64,000 nt of DNA from positions 1 to 64,000 of the forward strand of contig SCRF01000126.1 of assembly GCA_004322005.1 (NCBI GenBank), in the 5' to 3' direction. The position numbers were made by a program, and so were the translations under genes. The DNA is from Rhodanobacter sp. (GTDB taxonomy: Bacteria; Pseudomonadota; Gammaproteobacteria; Xanthomonadales; Rhodanobacteraceae). Positions 17,321 to 27,494 of this stretch are shown one piece after another. Every line of letters starts with the position of its first letter. The stretch's first letter is position 1. The notes beneath the pieces were generated by a model. The model did no database searches, was not told the DNA's origin, and worked only from the letters and a program-made list of their open reading frames with translations.

Positions 17321-17345
17321 CATCGCCCACAGGGTGGGCTCCTAC
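17321..17345. repeat. Solitary GTAG-type REP half-unit (degenerate)
   Basis: CATCGCCCACAGGGTGGGCTCCTAC. Confidence 0.6.
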
Positions 17346-17397
17346 CGAAACCCCCGCCGACTTGGCACAATCGCCTTTCGCCCCAAGGTAATTGCAG

Positions 17398-19077
17398 ATG
17401 TCTTATCAGGTACTCGCACGCAAGTGGCGCCCGCGCAAGTTTGCCGAGCTGGTCGGGCAGGAACACGTGGTGCGCGCGCTGACCAATGCGCTGGACACCG
17501 GCCGCATGCATCATGCCTATCTGTTCACCGGTACTCGTGGCGTCGGCAAGACCACCATCGCGCGCATCTTCGCCAAGTCGTTGAACTGCGAGCGCGGGCA
17601 GTCGGCCGATCCGTGCGGCGAGTGCGCGGTGTGCACCGCGGTGGACGAAGGCCGCTTCGTCGACTTGCTGGAGATCGACGCGGCCAGCAACACCGGTGTA
17701 GACGATGTGCGCGAGGTGATCGAGAACGCGCAGTACGCACCGTCACGCGGGCGCTTCAAGGTGTACCTGGTCGATGAGGTGCACATGCTGTCGAAGAACG
17801 CGTTCAACGCGTTGCTCAAGACGCTGGAAGAGCCGCCGCCGCACGTGAAGTTCCTGCTCGCCACCACCGACCCGCAGAAGCTGCCGGTGACGGTGCTGTC
17901 GCGCTGCCTGAAGTTCAATCTGAAGCGGCTGCTGCCGGAACAGATCTCCGGCCAGATGCGGCACATCCTGGGCGCGGAAAACATCGCCTATGAAGACAGT
18001 GCGATCGCCGAACTGGCGCGCGCCGCCGATGGCTCGTTGCGCGACGGCCTGTCGCTGCTCGACCAGGCGATCGCCTACGGCGGCGGCGCGTTGCAGGCGG
18101 ACGACGTGCGCACGATGCTGGGCAGCGTGGCCCGCGGACAGGTGCTGGGCGTGCTCGACGCACTGGCGGCCGGCGATGGCGAACGGCTGCTGGCCGAATG
18201 CACGCAGATCGCCTCGTACTCGCCGGATTTCGGCGGCGTACTGGACGATCTGGCCGGCGTGCTGCATCGCCTGCAGCTGATCCAGCTGATCCCAGGTTAC
18301 CGGACGGACGAAGACAGCGACGACGACAACGCCCTGACCGCGCTGGCCGAACGGATCACGCCCGAAGACGTGCAGCTGTATTACCAGATCGCCACCTCGG
18401 GCCGTCGCGATCTGGCGCTGGCGCCGGATGCGCGTACCGGTTTCGAGATGGCGCTGTTGCGCATGCTGGCGTTTCGTCCCGGCGATGGCGCATCCGGTGC
18501 ACATGCCGAGCGGCCTGTCGCCAGTCGTGCAACGCAGCCATCGGTGGCGCAGCGATCCGGCGCGGTGGCGCAGGAGCGCCAGACCAGCCATCCGCCCGCG
18601 CCCGCGCTTGCTGCACCGGCGCCGGAGCGTGCCGTCGCCGAGATCAAGGCGCCGGTGGCGCTGGACGCCAACGGCTTGCCGAACTGGGAAGCCTTGATCG
18701 AACGCGCCGGCCTGCGTGGCCCGTTCGGCCTGCTGGCGCAGAATGCGGTGCTGCGCGAACGCGATGGCCAGACCCTGGTGCTCGCGCTGCAGCCGGCACA
18801 CATGAGCCTCGCGGTGGAGCCGATGGTGAGCCAGATGGAGGAGCGCATCGGCCAGGCGCTCGGCGAGCGCATTCGGCTGCGCTTCGTCGGCAACAACCAG
18901 GGTTCCGCGGCGCAGACCCCGGCAGCCCGCGCCGCGCAGGTGCGCGACGCGGCGCAATCGGCCGCCGAGCAGGCGATCGATGGCGACCCGCTGGTGCAAT
19001 CCCTGAAACGTGAACTGGGTGCGCGCGTGGTGCCGCAATCCGTCAAACCCTTTGCCAGTGATCCCGGAGCCGTGTGA
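17398..19077 (+). CDS. dnaX: DNA polymerase III subunits gamma/tau
   Basis: [59 protein letters not shown]. Confidence 0.97.
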   Translation: MSYQVLARKWRPRKFAELVGQEHVVRALTNALDTGRMHHAYLFTGTRGVGKTTIARIFAKSLNCERGQSADPCGECAVCTAVDEGRFVDLLEIDAASNTGVDDVREVIENAQYAPSRGRFKVYLVDEVHMLSKNAFNALLKTLEEPPPHVKFLLATTDPQKLPVTVLSRCLKFNLKRLLPEQISGQMRHILGAENIAYEDSAIAELARAADGSLRDGLSLLDQAIAYGGGALQADDVRTMLGSVARGQVLGVLDALAAGDGERLLAECTQIASYSPDFGGVLDDLAGVLHRLQLIQLIPGYRTDEDSDDDNALTALAERITPEDVQLYYQIATSGRRDLALAPDARTGFEMALLRMLAFRPGDGASGAHAERPVASRATQPSVAQRSGAVAQERQTSHPPAPALAAPAPERAVAEIKAPVALDANGLPNWEALIERAGLRGPFGLLAQNAVLRERDGQTLVLALQPAHMSLAVEPMVSQMEERIGQALGERIRLRFVGNNQGSAAQTPAARAAQVRDAAQSAAEQAIDGDPLVQSLKRELGARVVPQSVKPFASDPGAV

Positions 19078-19400
19078 TGAGAGGACAGATCGGTCAACTG
19101 ATGCAGCAGGCCCAGCGCATGCAGGAAGACATGAAGCGTGCGCAGGAAGAAATCGCCAAGCTGGAAGTCACCGGCAGCGCCGGTGGTGGCCTGGTCAGCG
19201 TGGTGATGACCGGCGCGCATGAGGTGCGCCGGGTGCAGATCGACCGGCAGATGTTTGCCGACGACCCGGAAATGGCCGAGGATCTGGTGGCCGCCGCGAT
19301 CAACGATGCGGTGAACAAGGTGGCCGAAACCAGCAAGGAAAAACTGGGCGGCGTCACCGCCGGGATGAACCTGCCGGCCGGTTTCAAGTTGCCCTTCTGA
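19077..19400 (+). CDS. ebfC: YbaB/EbfC nucleoid-associated protein
   Basis: [40 protein letters not shown]. Confidence 0.93.
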   Translation: MRGQIGQLMQQAQRMQEDMKRAQEEIAKLEVTGSAGGGLVSVVMTGAHEVRRVQIDRQMFADDPEMAEDLVAAAINDAVNKVAETSKEKLGGVTAGMNLPAGFKLPF

Positions 19401-19404
19401 TGCC

Positions 19405-19506
19405 GTAGGAGCGCACCCTGCGCGCGATGCCGTAGGAGCGCGCTTGCGCGCGATGCTCTTGTCGATGAACGTCCGCAAAGAGCATCGCGCGCAAGCGCGC
19501 TCCTAC
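19405..19506. repeat. GTAG-type REP cluster (single plus dimer)
   Basis: GTAGGAGCGC at 19405 and 19432; closing GCGCGCTCCTAC at 19506. Confidence 0.85.
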
Positions 19507-19538
19507 AAAAGTCGTTCCACAAGGCTAACGAGACGAAC

Positions 19539-20138
19539 ATGAGCGGTTCCTCCCTCCTCGCCGAATTGATCGAAGCGCTACGCTGCCTGCCCGGCGTGGG
19601 CAGCAAGAGCGCCCAGCGGATGGCCTTCCATTTGCTGGAGCGCGAGCGCGAGCGGGGATTGAAACTGGCCAGCGTGCTGGAGCAGGCGATGCGTCGCATC
19701 GGCCACTGCAGCCAATGCCGCAATTTCAGCGAGGAACCCTTGTGCTCGCTATGCGCCAGCGCCAGCCGCGAGCGCAAGCTGCTTTGTGTCGTGGAGTCGC
19801 CGACCGACCTGGCGGCGATCGAACAGGCGACCGGCTATCGCGGCCAGTATTTCGTGCTGATGGGGCGGCTGTCTCCGCTCGACGGCATGGGGCCGGAGGA
19901 GCTGGGCCTGCAGCAGTTGGCCCGGCGCCTTGGCGAAGGCGAGATCGAGGAGCTGATCATCGCCACCAATCCGACCGTGGAAGGCGAGGCGACGGCGCAT
20001 TACCTGGCGCAATTGGCACGTGCCGGCGGCGTGCGGCCGACCCGGCTGGCCCACGGCGTGCCGTTGGGTGGCGAGCTGGAATATGTCGATCGGGGCACGC
20101 TGGCGCACGCCTTCGGCGGCCGGCAATTGCTGGATTGA
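19539..20138 (+). CDS. recR: Recombination protein RecR
   Basis: [54 protein letters not shown]. Confidence 0.96.
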   Translation: MSGSSLLAELIEALRCLPGVGSKSAQRMAFHLLERERERGLKLASVLEQAMRRIGHCSQCRNFSEEPLCSLCASASRERKLLCVVESPTDLAAIEQATGYRGQYFVLMGRLSPLDGMGPEELGLQQLARRLGEGEIEELIIATNPTVEGEATAHYLAQLARAGGVRPTRLAHGVPLGGELEYVDRGTLAHAFGGRQLLD

Positions 20139-20190
20139 TGCACTACGGAATTGATTCAGTACTGGTTTGATTCACTACCGGGGAACCGTC

Positions 20191-20535
20191 ATGAGCGACA
20201 CGATTTTCAGCAAGATCATCCGCCGCGAAATTCCGGCCGACATTGTCTACGAGAGCGATGAGGTGCTGGCCTTCCGCGACCTGAACCCGCAGGCGCCGGT
20301 GCATGTGCTGTTCATTCCGAAGCGGGAGCTGGCCACGCTCAACGATGCCGGCCAGACGGACGCGCTGTTGCTCGGCCAACTGCTGCTGGCTGCCGCCGAC
20401 TATGCGAGGCGGGAGGGTTTCGCCGAGCAGGGTTACCGCACGGTGGTCAACTGCAACGAGGATGGCGGGCAGACCGTGTTTTATCTGCATGTGCACCTGC
20501 TGGCCGGTCGCCGGATGCACTGGCCGCCGGGTTGA
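20191..20535 (+). CDS. HIT family (HinT-like) protein
   Basis: FYLHVHLLAGRRM (HxHxH-like motif). Confidence 0.92.
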   Translation: MSDTIFSKIIRREIPADIVYESDEVLAFRDLNPQAPVHVLFIPKRELATLNDAGQTDALLLGQLLLAAADYARREGFAEQGYRTVVNCNEDGGQTVFYLHVHLLAGRRMHWPPG

Positions 20536-20564
20536 ACCCCGTGCACGTACGGGGTTCCCATCCA

Positions 20565-20600
20565 TGAAAAATGCCGGCGAACTGCCGGCGTTTTTCATCG
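20565..20600. terminator. Putative terminator
   Basis: GAAAAATGCCGGCGAACTGCCGGCGTTTTTC. Confidence 0.7.
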
Positions 20601-20618
20601 AACTGCCAGTGCGTGCCC

Positions 20619-21176
20619 TCAATAGGGATAACCCCACGGCCCGCCCCAATACGGATACCCCCACGGGCCGTAGTAGCCCGGGCCCCAGCCCGGCCCCCAG
20701 AACGGGTCATAGAAACCCGGTGGGTAACGCACCTCGATGGGCCGCTTCGGCCACAGATAGATCACATCGGCTTCCACCCGCGGATAGGCATAGTCGTACT
20801 GGCCCACTTTCTGCGACACCGTGCCGTGCAGCGTGCCGGTGACCGTCAGTTCGCGGCCGCGGACGAATACTTCCGGGTCGTAGAAGCCATCGTGGCAGGC
20901 GACGAAGCGGCCCTGGGTTTCGCCCGAGGTGCCGGCTTTCGGGCGCGCCTGATTGTCCAGCGGGTGTGACAGCACGTAGAAGCAGGTCTGCTGCGGGCCC
21001 GGCACGGTCTTGATGATCTCGCCGCCCCAGCGCACACGGGCGCCGCCGGCGCCACCCTCCTGTGCGCTGGATGTGGTTATGTCGGTATAGGTGCCTTCCA
21101 GCGGCTTGGGTATCGTTGCGCATCCACCCAACAGGGCGATGGCTGCGGCAAGGGCAAGGGGGTGGTACAGAGACAT
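20619..21176 (-). CDS. Slp family outer membrane lipoprotein
   Basis: Lipobox LLGGC; Slp-like body; Gly/Trp/Tyr/Pro-rich tail. Confidence 0.8.
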   Translation of the reverse strand: MSLYHPLALAAAIALLGGCATIPKPLEGTYTDITTSSAQEGGAGGARVRWGGEIIKTVPGPQQTCFYVLSHPLDNQARPKAGTSGETQGRFVACHDGFYDPEVFVRGRELTVTGTLHGTVSQKVGQYDYAYPRVEADVIYLWPKRPIEVRYPPGFYDPFWGPGWGPGYYGPWGYPYWGGPWGYPY

Positions 21177-21223
21177 GGCTGTTTCTCCATCATGGGCGAC
21201 GACAGGAGCCGTCGTGTCGGCTT

Positions 21224-23209
21224 TCATTTGACCACACTGGCGACCCGGAAATTCCCTGCGGCGCGTCGAAAGGCACGCAATGATTCAGTCGGCGGTTCAT
21301 CCTGAGCGTAGCGCAGCTCCAGGTAACACTTCATCAATGCAGCAAGCTCCTCGCGTTGTGCCGGCAGCGCGCGTGCGGCGCGATGCAGGTAATGCTGCGG
21401 ACCTTCGCCGGGGCGGCGGACAATACCCTTGCGTGCCAGCTTGCGCTCGATCCCGCGCAGGGCGTCACGCAGCGGATCGCCTGGTTGTCGTCGCAACAAC
21501 GCCCAGGCCATGCCGATCGCGACGAACAACGCGCTGCTGACCGCCAGCAGCACGCCCAGTGTTGCCGTATCGGTATCGCGGATGCCGAACGGGGTCAGCA
21601 GGCCACGCTGGCGCAGCGAATCAAACCCTATAACGCCCTGGTCCCACCAGCGGTTGACGATGTCCCAGCGATTGCGCAGAGCTTGCAGCCAGTCGCCGCG
21701 ATACCAGGCCAGCTGATCGCCTGCGGCGGCCGCCGCACCCAGCGTGACCCGTTCCGGACGCGCCGCGGCGGTGGGGTCGACGCGCACCCAGCCGCGCCCG
21801 GCCAGCCACACCTCGCTCCACGCATGGGCATCGGAGTTGCGCACCAGCAGGTAGTGGCCGAGCTTGTTCCAGTAGCCGCCCTGGTAACCGGTGACCACGC
21901 GCGCCGGGATGCCGGCGTCGCGCATCAGTACGGTGAATGCCGAGGCATAGTGTTCGCAGAAACCCTCGCGGGTGGAGAACAGGAAGTCGTCCACGGCATC
22001 GCGCCCGAGCGGGGCCGGCGCCAACGTGTAGCGGAAGCCGTGGTTGTGGAACAGCGACAAGGCGGCCTGCACGATCGCGGCATCGTCGCTGCCGTAGTGT
22101 TGCCGCCACCGGAGGGCCAGCGCACGGGTGCGCGGATTGAAGCTGGCCGGCAGGCGCAGGCCCAGACGGCGCGAGCGGGCGTCCAGCGTGGGCTGCAACC
22201 GGTAGTGCAGCGCCGAACGCAGCCGATAGCCGAGCGGGTCGTTCACCGGCTTGTCGGCCAGCACTTCGCGATCCGGCTGCAACTGCGCTTGCGCCGGTGC
22301 GGCCAGCGGCATGTCGAGGGTCGGCAGCATCCGCCGATGGGTCGGCTCCAGGCTGATCCGGTAGCCGATTGCGCCGCGGGCCTCGACAGGTGCCGGCACT
22401 CCGGGATGCCTGGTGGCAAGGTAATGCCAGCTGCGGCCGTCGTAATCCCACATCACATAGGCGCGGAAGTAGCGCAGGTCCGGTGCCGGCGGCGCGCCGT
22501 CGAAGCTCACCCGCAGCGCGGGATGGTCGTCGATCAGCAGCTCGGTGAAGTTGCCCGGCGACATGCTGTCGCTGAGCCCGGTGCGAGCTTCGTCGGGCGC
22601 GGGGGCTCCCCACAGCGGGCTGTCCAGCCGCGGCACCAGCATGAACGCGAACAGGGTCAGCGGCAGTGCCGCCGCCAGCAAGGCCAGGCTGGGCAGCAGG
22701 GTCCGCGGCAGGCTGGCCGGCAGCTGCGCCGGCTCCAGCGCGCGCAGGGTGGCCAATGCCGGCAGCAAGCCCAGTGCGACCATGATCGTGGCAAGCAGTC
22801 CCTGATCGAACAGCAGTGCGGCCATCAGCGCGAAACAGGCGAAGCTGATGCCGACGCGCACATCGCGTGAGGTTTCGGTCTCCAGCAGCTTCAGGACCAG
22901 CAGGCCGATCGCCAGTGCCGCGCCTGGCGCACGCCCGAAGATGCTGCCGTAGCTGACGATCACCGCCAGTGTCAGCAACGCCAGCAGCGGCAGCTTGAGC
23001 CAGCGCGGGACCTGGCCGATGCGTTGCCGCCGTTGCCACCAGCGCCAGCCCAGAAGGATGGCCAGGGTAACGCTCAGCCACCACGGCAGGTGCGGCACAT
23101 GCAATGCGAGCACCAGCGCCATGGTCAGGCTGAGCAGGTCGAAGGCACGATCGTCGATTGGCGGTGCGGCGGTTTTCCGGTGCGGTGGCGGCATCGTCAT
23201 GGCATGCAC
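21224..23209 (-). CDS. Transglutaminase TgpA-like membrane protein (DUF3488)
   Basis: REGFCEHYASAFTVLMRDAGIPARVVTGYQGG; DAHAWSEVWL. Confidence 0.92.
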   Translation of the reverse strand: MHAMTMPPPHRKTAAPPIDDRAFDLLSLTMALVLALHVPHLPWWLSVTLAILLGWRWWQRRQRIGQVPRWLKLPLLALLTLAVIVSYGSIFGRAPGAALAIGLLVLKLLETETSRDVRVGISFACFALMAALLFDQGLLATIMVALGLLPALATLRALEPAQLPASLPRTLLPSLALLAAALPLTLFAFMLVPRLDSPLWGAPAPDEARTGLSDSMSPGNFTELLIDDHPALRVSFDGAPPAPDLRYFRAYVMWDYDGRSWHYLATRHPGVPAPVEARGAIGYRISLEPTHRRMLPTLDMPLAAPAQAQLQPDREVLADKPVNDPLGYRLRSALHYRLQPTLDARSRRLGLRLPASFNPRTRALALRWRQHYGSDDAAIVQAALSLFHNHGFRYTLAPAPLGRDAVDDFLFSTREGFCEHYASAFTVLMRDAGIPARVVTGYQGGYWNKLGHYLLVRNSDAHAWSEVWLAGRGWVRVDPTAAARPERVTLGAAAAAGDQLAWYRGDWLQALRNRWDIVNRWWDQGVIGFDSLRQRGLLTPFGIRDTDTATLGVLLAVSSALFVAIGMAWALLRRQPGDPLRDALRGIERKLARKGIVRRPGEGPQHYLHRAARALPAQREELAALMKCYLELRYAQDEPPTESLRAFRRAAGNFRVASVVK

Positions 23210-24153
23210 GCCAGGGCGTTCATGCAGCGCGCGTAATGCAGCGGTCCGCTACCCGCCGGGATGTCGGTGCCGGGCAGCCACAGGCTGCAGTTGCGTCGCT
23301 GGGCCTGCGCCTCGCCCAGCCAGCGCGCCAGCCGGGCGATGCGTGCCTCGTTGCCCATGCCGTGCAACTGACGCCAGTCCAGCTGCCAGTGCGGGCGGCT
23401 TTGCGGTTGTTCGAAATCCTTTACCAACAGGCTGTGGTGATGCGCGCTGGCTTTCCAGGCGATCTGCCGCTGCGGGTCGCCGACGCGGTAATCGCGCAGC
23501 GCGGCCAGTTCATCGCCTTGATGCAGGCGCAGGTGCCGGGCATCGTCGGCAACGGCGTGCGGCGGTGGCCCGGACAGTTCCGGACGCGGCCACACCAGTA
23601 CCGATGGGTCGGGATGCAGCCAGCTCCATGCGCGGAACAGGCCCAGCGGCCAACTGCTCCACACGCGCAGCCGCGGCAGCGCCTGCCAGCCGCGCTGTGT
23701 CGTGGGCAAGGTCAGCTTCACATTTGCCGTCGTGGCGTTGGCGTCGAGCGCGAATGCCGTCGACGCGTGACCCAGGTCGAGGCGGATCGCCTGGCGCGGG
23801 CGGCTGGAGTCGAACGCCAGCGTGAGTTCGATCGGCTCGCCGGCGATGGCGTGGCCGGCGCGGATATGCGCGAGGCGCAAACCGTCGAGGCTGCGAAACG
23901 CCACCAGCATGCTGGCGGCACTGGCGGCGCCGAGCAGGCAGACAAGCAGCAGCGCGGCATTGTTGGCGTAGTTCAACGCGCCGACCAGCATCACCAGCAG
24001 CAGCACGGAAAAGCCGAGGCCGAAGCCGGTCGGAACGATGTAGATGCGCCGCCGATGCAGCTCGATCGGCAGGTTTTCGCTGCGGCGGTAGCGGGTGAGC
24101 GCCGGCAGCCGGCCTTCGGCCCACGCTTGCAGGCGCTGCAGCATGCCGTGCAT
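23197..24153 (-). CDS. DUF58 domain protein
   Basis: LRDYRVGDPQRQIAWKASAHHHSLLVKDFE. Confidence 0.9.
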   Translation of the reverse strand: MHGMLQRLQAWAEGRLPALTRYRRSENLPIELHRRRIYIVPTGFGLGFSVLLLVMLVGALNYANNAALLLVCLLGAASAASMLVAFRSLDGLRLAHIRAGHAIAGEPIELTLAFDSSRPRQAIRLDLGHASTAFALDANATTANVKLTLPTTQRGWQALPRLRVWSSWPLGLFRAWSWLHPDPSVLVWPRPELSGPPPHAVADDARHLRLHQGDELAALRDYRVGDPQRQIAWKASAHHHSLLVKDFEQPQSRPHWQLDWRQLHGMGNEARIARLARWLGEAQAQRRNCSLWLPGTDIPAGSGPLHYARCMNALACMP

Positions 24154-25094
24154 CAATCCACCGCCACCTCGGCCAGCAACTGCCGCGCCAGCGCGTCGCC
24201 GTTGCCGCCGCGTGCCGACAGCAGACGATGCGCGGCCAGCGGCACGAACAGCGCCTGGATGTCCTCCGGCAGCACGTGGCTGCGGCCGTTGAGCAAGGCC
24301 CACGCGCGCGCCGCGCCGAGCAGGGCCAGGCCGGCGCGCGGCGACAGGCCCACGCGGATTTCGCCATGCCGGCGACTGGCGCCGAGCAATGCCTGCAGGT
24401 AATCGAGCAGGGCCGTGCTGGCGGTGATGCTCTGCGCCTGCCGATGCAGCGCGAGCAGCGCCGCGCCGTCGAGCTGCGGGGTCAGCTGGGCCAGCAGGTC
24501 GCGGCGGTCGCTGCCGGTGAGCAGGGCGCGTTCGGCCGTCGCATCCGGGTAGTCCAGCGACAAGCGCAGCATGAAGCGATCGAGCTGCGAGTCGGGCAGC
24601 GGAAAGGTGCCGTTGAGATCGAGCGGGTTCTGCGTGGCGACCACGAAGAACGGCTGCGCCAGGGCATGGGTCTGGCCGTCTACGGTGACCTGGTTCTCGG
24701 CCATCGCCTCCAGCAGCGCGCTTTGCGTCTTCGGGCTGGCGCGGTTGATTTCGTCGGCCAGCAGCAGGCCGGTGAAGATCGGTCCGGGATGAAACCGGAA
24801 CTGGCCGGTTTCGCGTTCGTACACGCTGACCCCGATGATGTCCGACGGCAGCAGGTCGCTGGTGAATTGCACGCGCTGGAAATCCAGTGCGAAGGTCGCG
24901 GCCAGCGCGTGCGCCAGGGTGGTCTTGCCGACGCCGGGCACGTCTTCGAGCAGCAGGTGGCCGCCGGCGATCAGGCAGGCGAAGGCCAGTTTCACCTGAC
25001 GCGGCTTGCCCAGCAGCACCCGGTTGACCTGGGCCATCGCGGCGGTCAGGCGCTGCTGCAGGTTCTCGTCACGCGGCTGGGTGATGGCGGACAT
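24153..25094 (-). CDS. MoxR family AAA+ ATPase
   Basis: LLEDVPGVGKTTLAHALA; FTGLLLADEINRASPKTQSALLEAMAE. Confidence 0.95.
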   Translation of the reverse strand: MSAITQPRDENLQQRLTAAMAQVNRVLLGKPRQVKLAFACLIAGGHLLLEDVPGVGKTTLAHALAATFALDFQRVQFTSDLLPSDIIGVSVYERETGQFRFHPGPIFTGLLLADEINRASPKTQSALLEAMAENQVTVDGQTHALAQPFFVVATQNPLDLNGTFPLPDSQLDRFMLRLSLDYPDATAERALLTGSDRRDLLAQLTPQLDGAALLALHRQAQSITASTALLDYLQALLGASRRHGEIRVGLSPRAGLALLGAARAWALLNGRSHVLPEDIQALFVPLAAHRLLSARGGNGDALARQLLAEVAVD

Positions 25095-25231
25095 GGGCTC
25101 TGGGTGATCGTCGTGGAAGGGGCGGGTGGGCGCGCCGGCATGGCCGCCGTGTCAGTGTAGCGTTCGGTTTCCGTTGTTGGCGAACCGGAAGGTTGCCGGG
25201 CTCGCCGTTGTGCGATGTCCGCGGCCATGGC

Positions 25232-25315
25232 GTAGGAGCGCACCCTGTGCGCGAATGTTCTTTGCGGGCATACGGGTATTCGACAAGAGCATTCGCGCAC
25301 AGAGTGCGCTCCTAC
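25232..25315. repeat. GTAG-type REP dimer
   Basis: GTAGGAGCGCACCCTGTGCGCGAATG ... CATTCGCGCACAGAGTGCGCTCCTAC. Confidence 0.85.
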
Positions 25316-25361
25316 GAGTGCCGGGGCCGGGCTATTCGAGATTCCCTTGCGCCTGCTCCGA

Positions 25362-25961
25362 TCAGGGCAGCGCGACGCCGCACTCGCGCAGCAATCTTGC
25401 CAGGGCGATCAACGGCAATCCGATCAGCGCGCTGGGATCGTGGTTGTCGATGGCCTCGAACAGGCTGATGCCGAGTCCCTCGCACTTGAAACTGCCGGCG
25501 CAATCGAGCGGTTGCTCGCGTTCGACGTAGCGGGCGATCTCCGCGCTGTCCAGGTGGCGGAAACGCACGCGGGTGTGATCGACGTGGGTATGCCGGCGGC
25601 CGTCGCGCGTGTCGAGCAGGCACAGTGCGGTATGGAACTGCACTTCGCGCCCCGAGCTTGCCTTCAGCTGGGCGCGGGCGCGTTCGGGCGTGCCGGGTTT
25701 GTCGAGGATCAGCCCGTCGAGCTCGGCGACCTGGTCGGAGCCGATCACCAGCGCGTCGCGCAAACCCTCCGCCGCGGCATCGGCCTTGGCGATGGCCAGT
25801 CGCAGCGCGCGTGCCGGAGCTGTTTCATGCGGCAAGGGGGTCTCGTCGGTGCCGGGCGCGCATTGCTCGAAATCCGCGCAAAGCCGGCGCAGCAGTTCGG
25901 CGCGGTAGCGCGAGGTGGAGCCCAGCACCAGCCGAACTGGCATCGGTCGTGCTGGAATCAT
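25362..25961 (-). CDS. Maf family nucleotide pyrophosphatase
   Basis: LVLGSTSRYRAELLRRL; VIGSDQVAELDG; GSFKCEGLGISLFEAI. Confidence 0.92.
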   Translation of the reverse strand: MIPARPMPVRLVLGSTSRYRAELLRRLCADFEQCAPGTDETPLPHETAPARALRLAIAKADAAAEGLRDALVIGSDQVAELDGLILDKPGTPERARAQLKASSGREVQFHTALCLLDTRDGRRHTHVDHTRVRFRHLDSAEIARYVEREQPLDCAGSFKCEGLGISLFEAIDNHDPSALIGLPLIALARLLRECGVALP

Positions 25962-26413
25962 GTGTCGGGTTCGCGGCGGATGTGTTCGTTCATGGCGCTG
26001 TCCAGATCGTGCTGGGCCTTGGTGAGCGCCTGCAGCAGCGGCTGCAGGCGCTCGCGGGTGTCGTGCATCGAAAGGGCGGCCTGGTCCAGTTCGAGCCGAC
26101 TGGCATGCCCGGCCTGATCGCGGATCCACAGGCGTTGCTGCAGCAGCGCGCGCAGTCCGGCATCGATCGCATGCTGCGCGCCCTGTTCACTGGCGGCGGG
26201 CAGGTCCGGGTTCAGCGAGATCACGGCGTGCGCCTGCTGCAGGCCCGCCCGGCAGGTCTTGAGGTCCGCCTCGAGCCGATCGGCCATGTCAAGCAGTCTC
26301 CGCAGGCTGGCTGTGTATTGTGCCTGGTGCCAGCGCAGCCGCAATGTCCAGCCGACCATCACAACCAGCAACACCAGCAACCCGACTGTGCCGAGCCTCA
26401 GATAGTCATTCAC
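25958..26413 (-). CDS. Hypothetical membrane-anchored coiled-coil protein
   Basis: N-terminal TM segment; ATGA overlap with maf-like gene. Confidence 0.55.
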   Translation of the reverse strand: MNDYLRLGTVGLLVLLVVMVGWTLRLRWHQAQYTASLRRLLDMADRLEADLKTCRAGLQQAHAVISLNPDLPAASEQGAQHAIDAGLRALLQQRLWIRDQAGHASRLELDQAALSMHDTRERLQPLLQALTKAQHDLDSAMNEHIRREPDT

Positions 26414-26570
26414 GGGAGATCGATTCAGTGGTCGAGGAATTCAGTCTGCCGCATGGATGCCCGATCAGGCAAAATGAGCTGCCGAACCGGGCGGCCCCGG
26501 ATGCTGCATTGATGCTTGCCTGGCCATGCCGGTTGACTTCAGGTGGTCTGAAACCTAAAATTCCGTGATT

Positions 26571-27089
26571 ATGTCCGTGACACTGCCAGAGTCCGTGGAC
26601 GCTTGGCGCATGGTTTCGGCGCGGCGTTCGTTTGAAGGAATGCTGCCTATCGCGGCCATGACCCGCTTGTGCGAGACGCTGGCGAATACCGATGGAACGG
26701 TACGGTTCGAGCTGGATTTCGGGCATGACAGTCTTGGTACGGACTACCTCGACGTGCATGCCGAGGCGTCCCTCACGCTGATCTGCCAGCGGACATTGGA
26801 ACCGTTCGCATGGCCGGTCGTGGTGCATACGAGGCTTGGCCTGATCAGGCTGGAGCGCGATGAGGCCGGCCTGCCGCCAGACTGCGAACCGCTGCTGGTG
26901 GCCGAGCATGGCCGGTTGAATCCGGTCGAGGTGATTGAAGACGAATTGCTGCTGGCGCTGCCGCTGGTTCCGGTCAACCCGGACAGCAGCTTGCCCGATG
27001 AAGTGACAGGCCACGAACCGGGACAGGCTTCCACCGGCGAGGAGCACAACGAAAATCCGTTTGCGGTTTTGCGCGAACTGAAGAAATAA
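26571..27089 (+). CDS. yceD: YceD/DUF177 family protein
   Basis: LTLICQRTLEPFAWPV; ...NPFAVLRELK C-terminus; upstream of rpmF. Confidence 0.92.
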   Translation: MSVTLPESVDAWRMVSARRSFEGMLPIAAMTRLCETLANTDGTVRFELDFGHDSLGTDYLDVHAEASLTLICQRTLEPFAWPVVVHTRLGLIRLERDEAGLPPDCEPLLVAEHGRLNPVEVIEDELLLALPLVPVNPDSSLPDEVTGHEPGQASTGEEHNENPFAVLRELKK

Positions 27090-27106
27090 CCACCGCCCTG
27101 GGTCGT

Positions 27107-27151
27107 CCGATCCAGGTCATGCCGATCCAGATCATACCGATTCAGATCATC
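27107..27151. repeat. Three tandem 15-nt imperfect repeats
   Basis: CCGATCCAGGTCATG / CCGATCCAGATCATA / CCGATTCAGATCATC. Confidence 0.75.
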
Positions 27152-27173
27152 AAGCTTCAGCTGGAGAAATATC

Positions 27174-27368
27174 ATGGCAGTTGCCAAGAGCCGCCGTACC
27201 CCATCCACCCGTGGCATGCGCCGTTCGCATGACGCGTTGCAGACTGTACAGCTGTCCACCGATCCGACCAGTGGTGAGGTGCATCTGCGCCACCACGTCA
27301 CCAAGGACGGCTACTATCGCGGCAAGAAAGTCATCGAGACCAAGGGTGCGGTGTCGGTGGAGGATTGA
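27174..27368 (+). CDS. rpmF: 50S ribosomal protein L32
   Basis: [22 protein letters not shown]. Confidence 0.97.
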   Translation: MAVAKSRRTPSTRGMRRSHDALQTVQLSTDPTSGEVHLRHHVTKDGYYRGKKVIETKGAVSVED

Positions 27369-27414
27369 TCGTTTTCGTGGAATCCCGGGGATTCCCGGGG
27401 TACGATCGGCAAGA

Positions 27415-27436
27415 CGGCGCGGCGACGCGCCGTTTT
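27415..27436 (+). terminator. Putative intrinsic terminator between rpmF and fabH
   Basis: CGGCGCG-GCGA-CGCGCCG-TTTT. Confidence 0.65.
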
Positions 27437-27494
27437 GCGTTGAGGGACGCCGCAACGTTTAGCCTACCTCCCGTTTCTGTTGATGGATAGTTGA

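Noticed and set aside
20619-20700. Gly/Trp/Pro/Tyr tail of the Slp lipoprotein as a novel repeat system
   Set aside because: Low-complexity tails are common in envelope lipoproteins; insufficient to claim novelty
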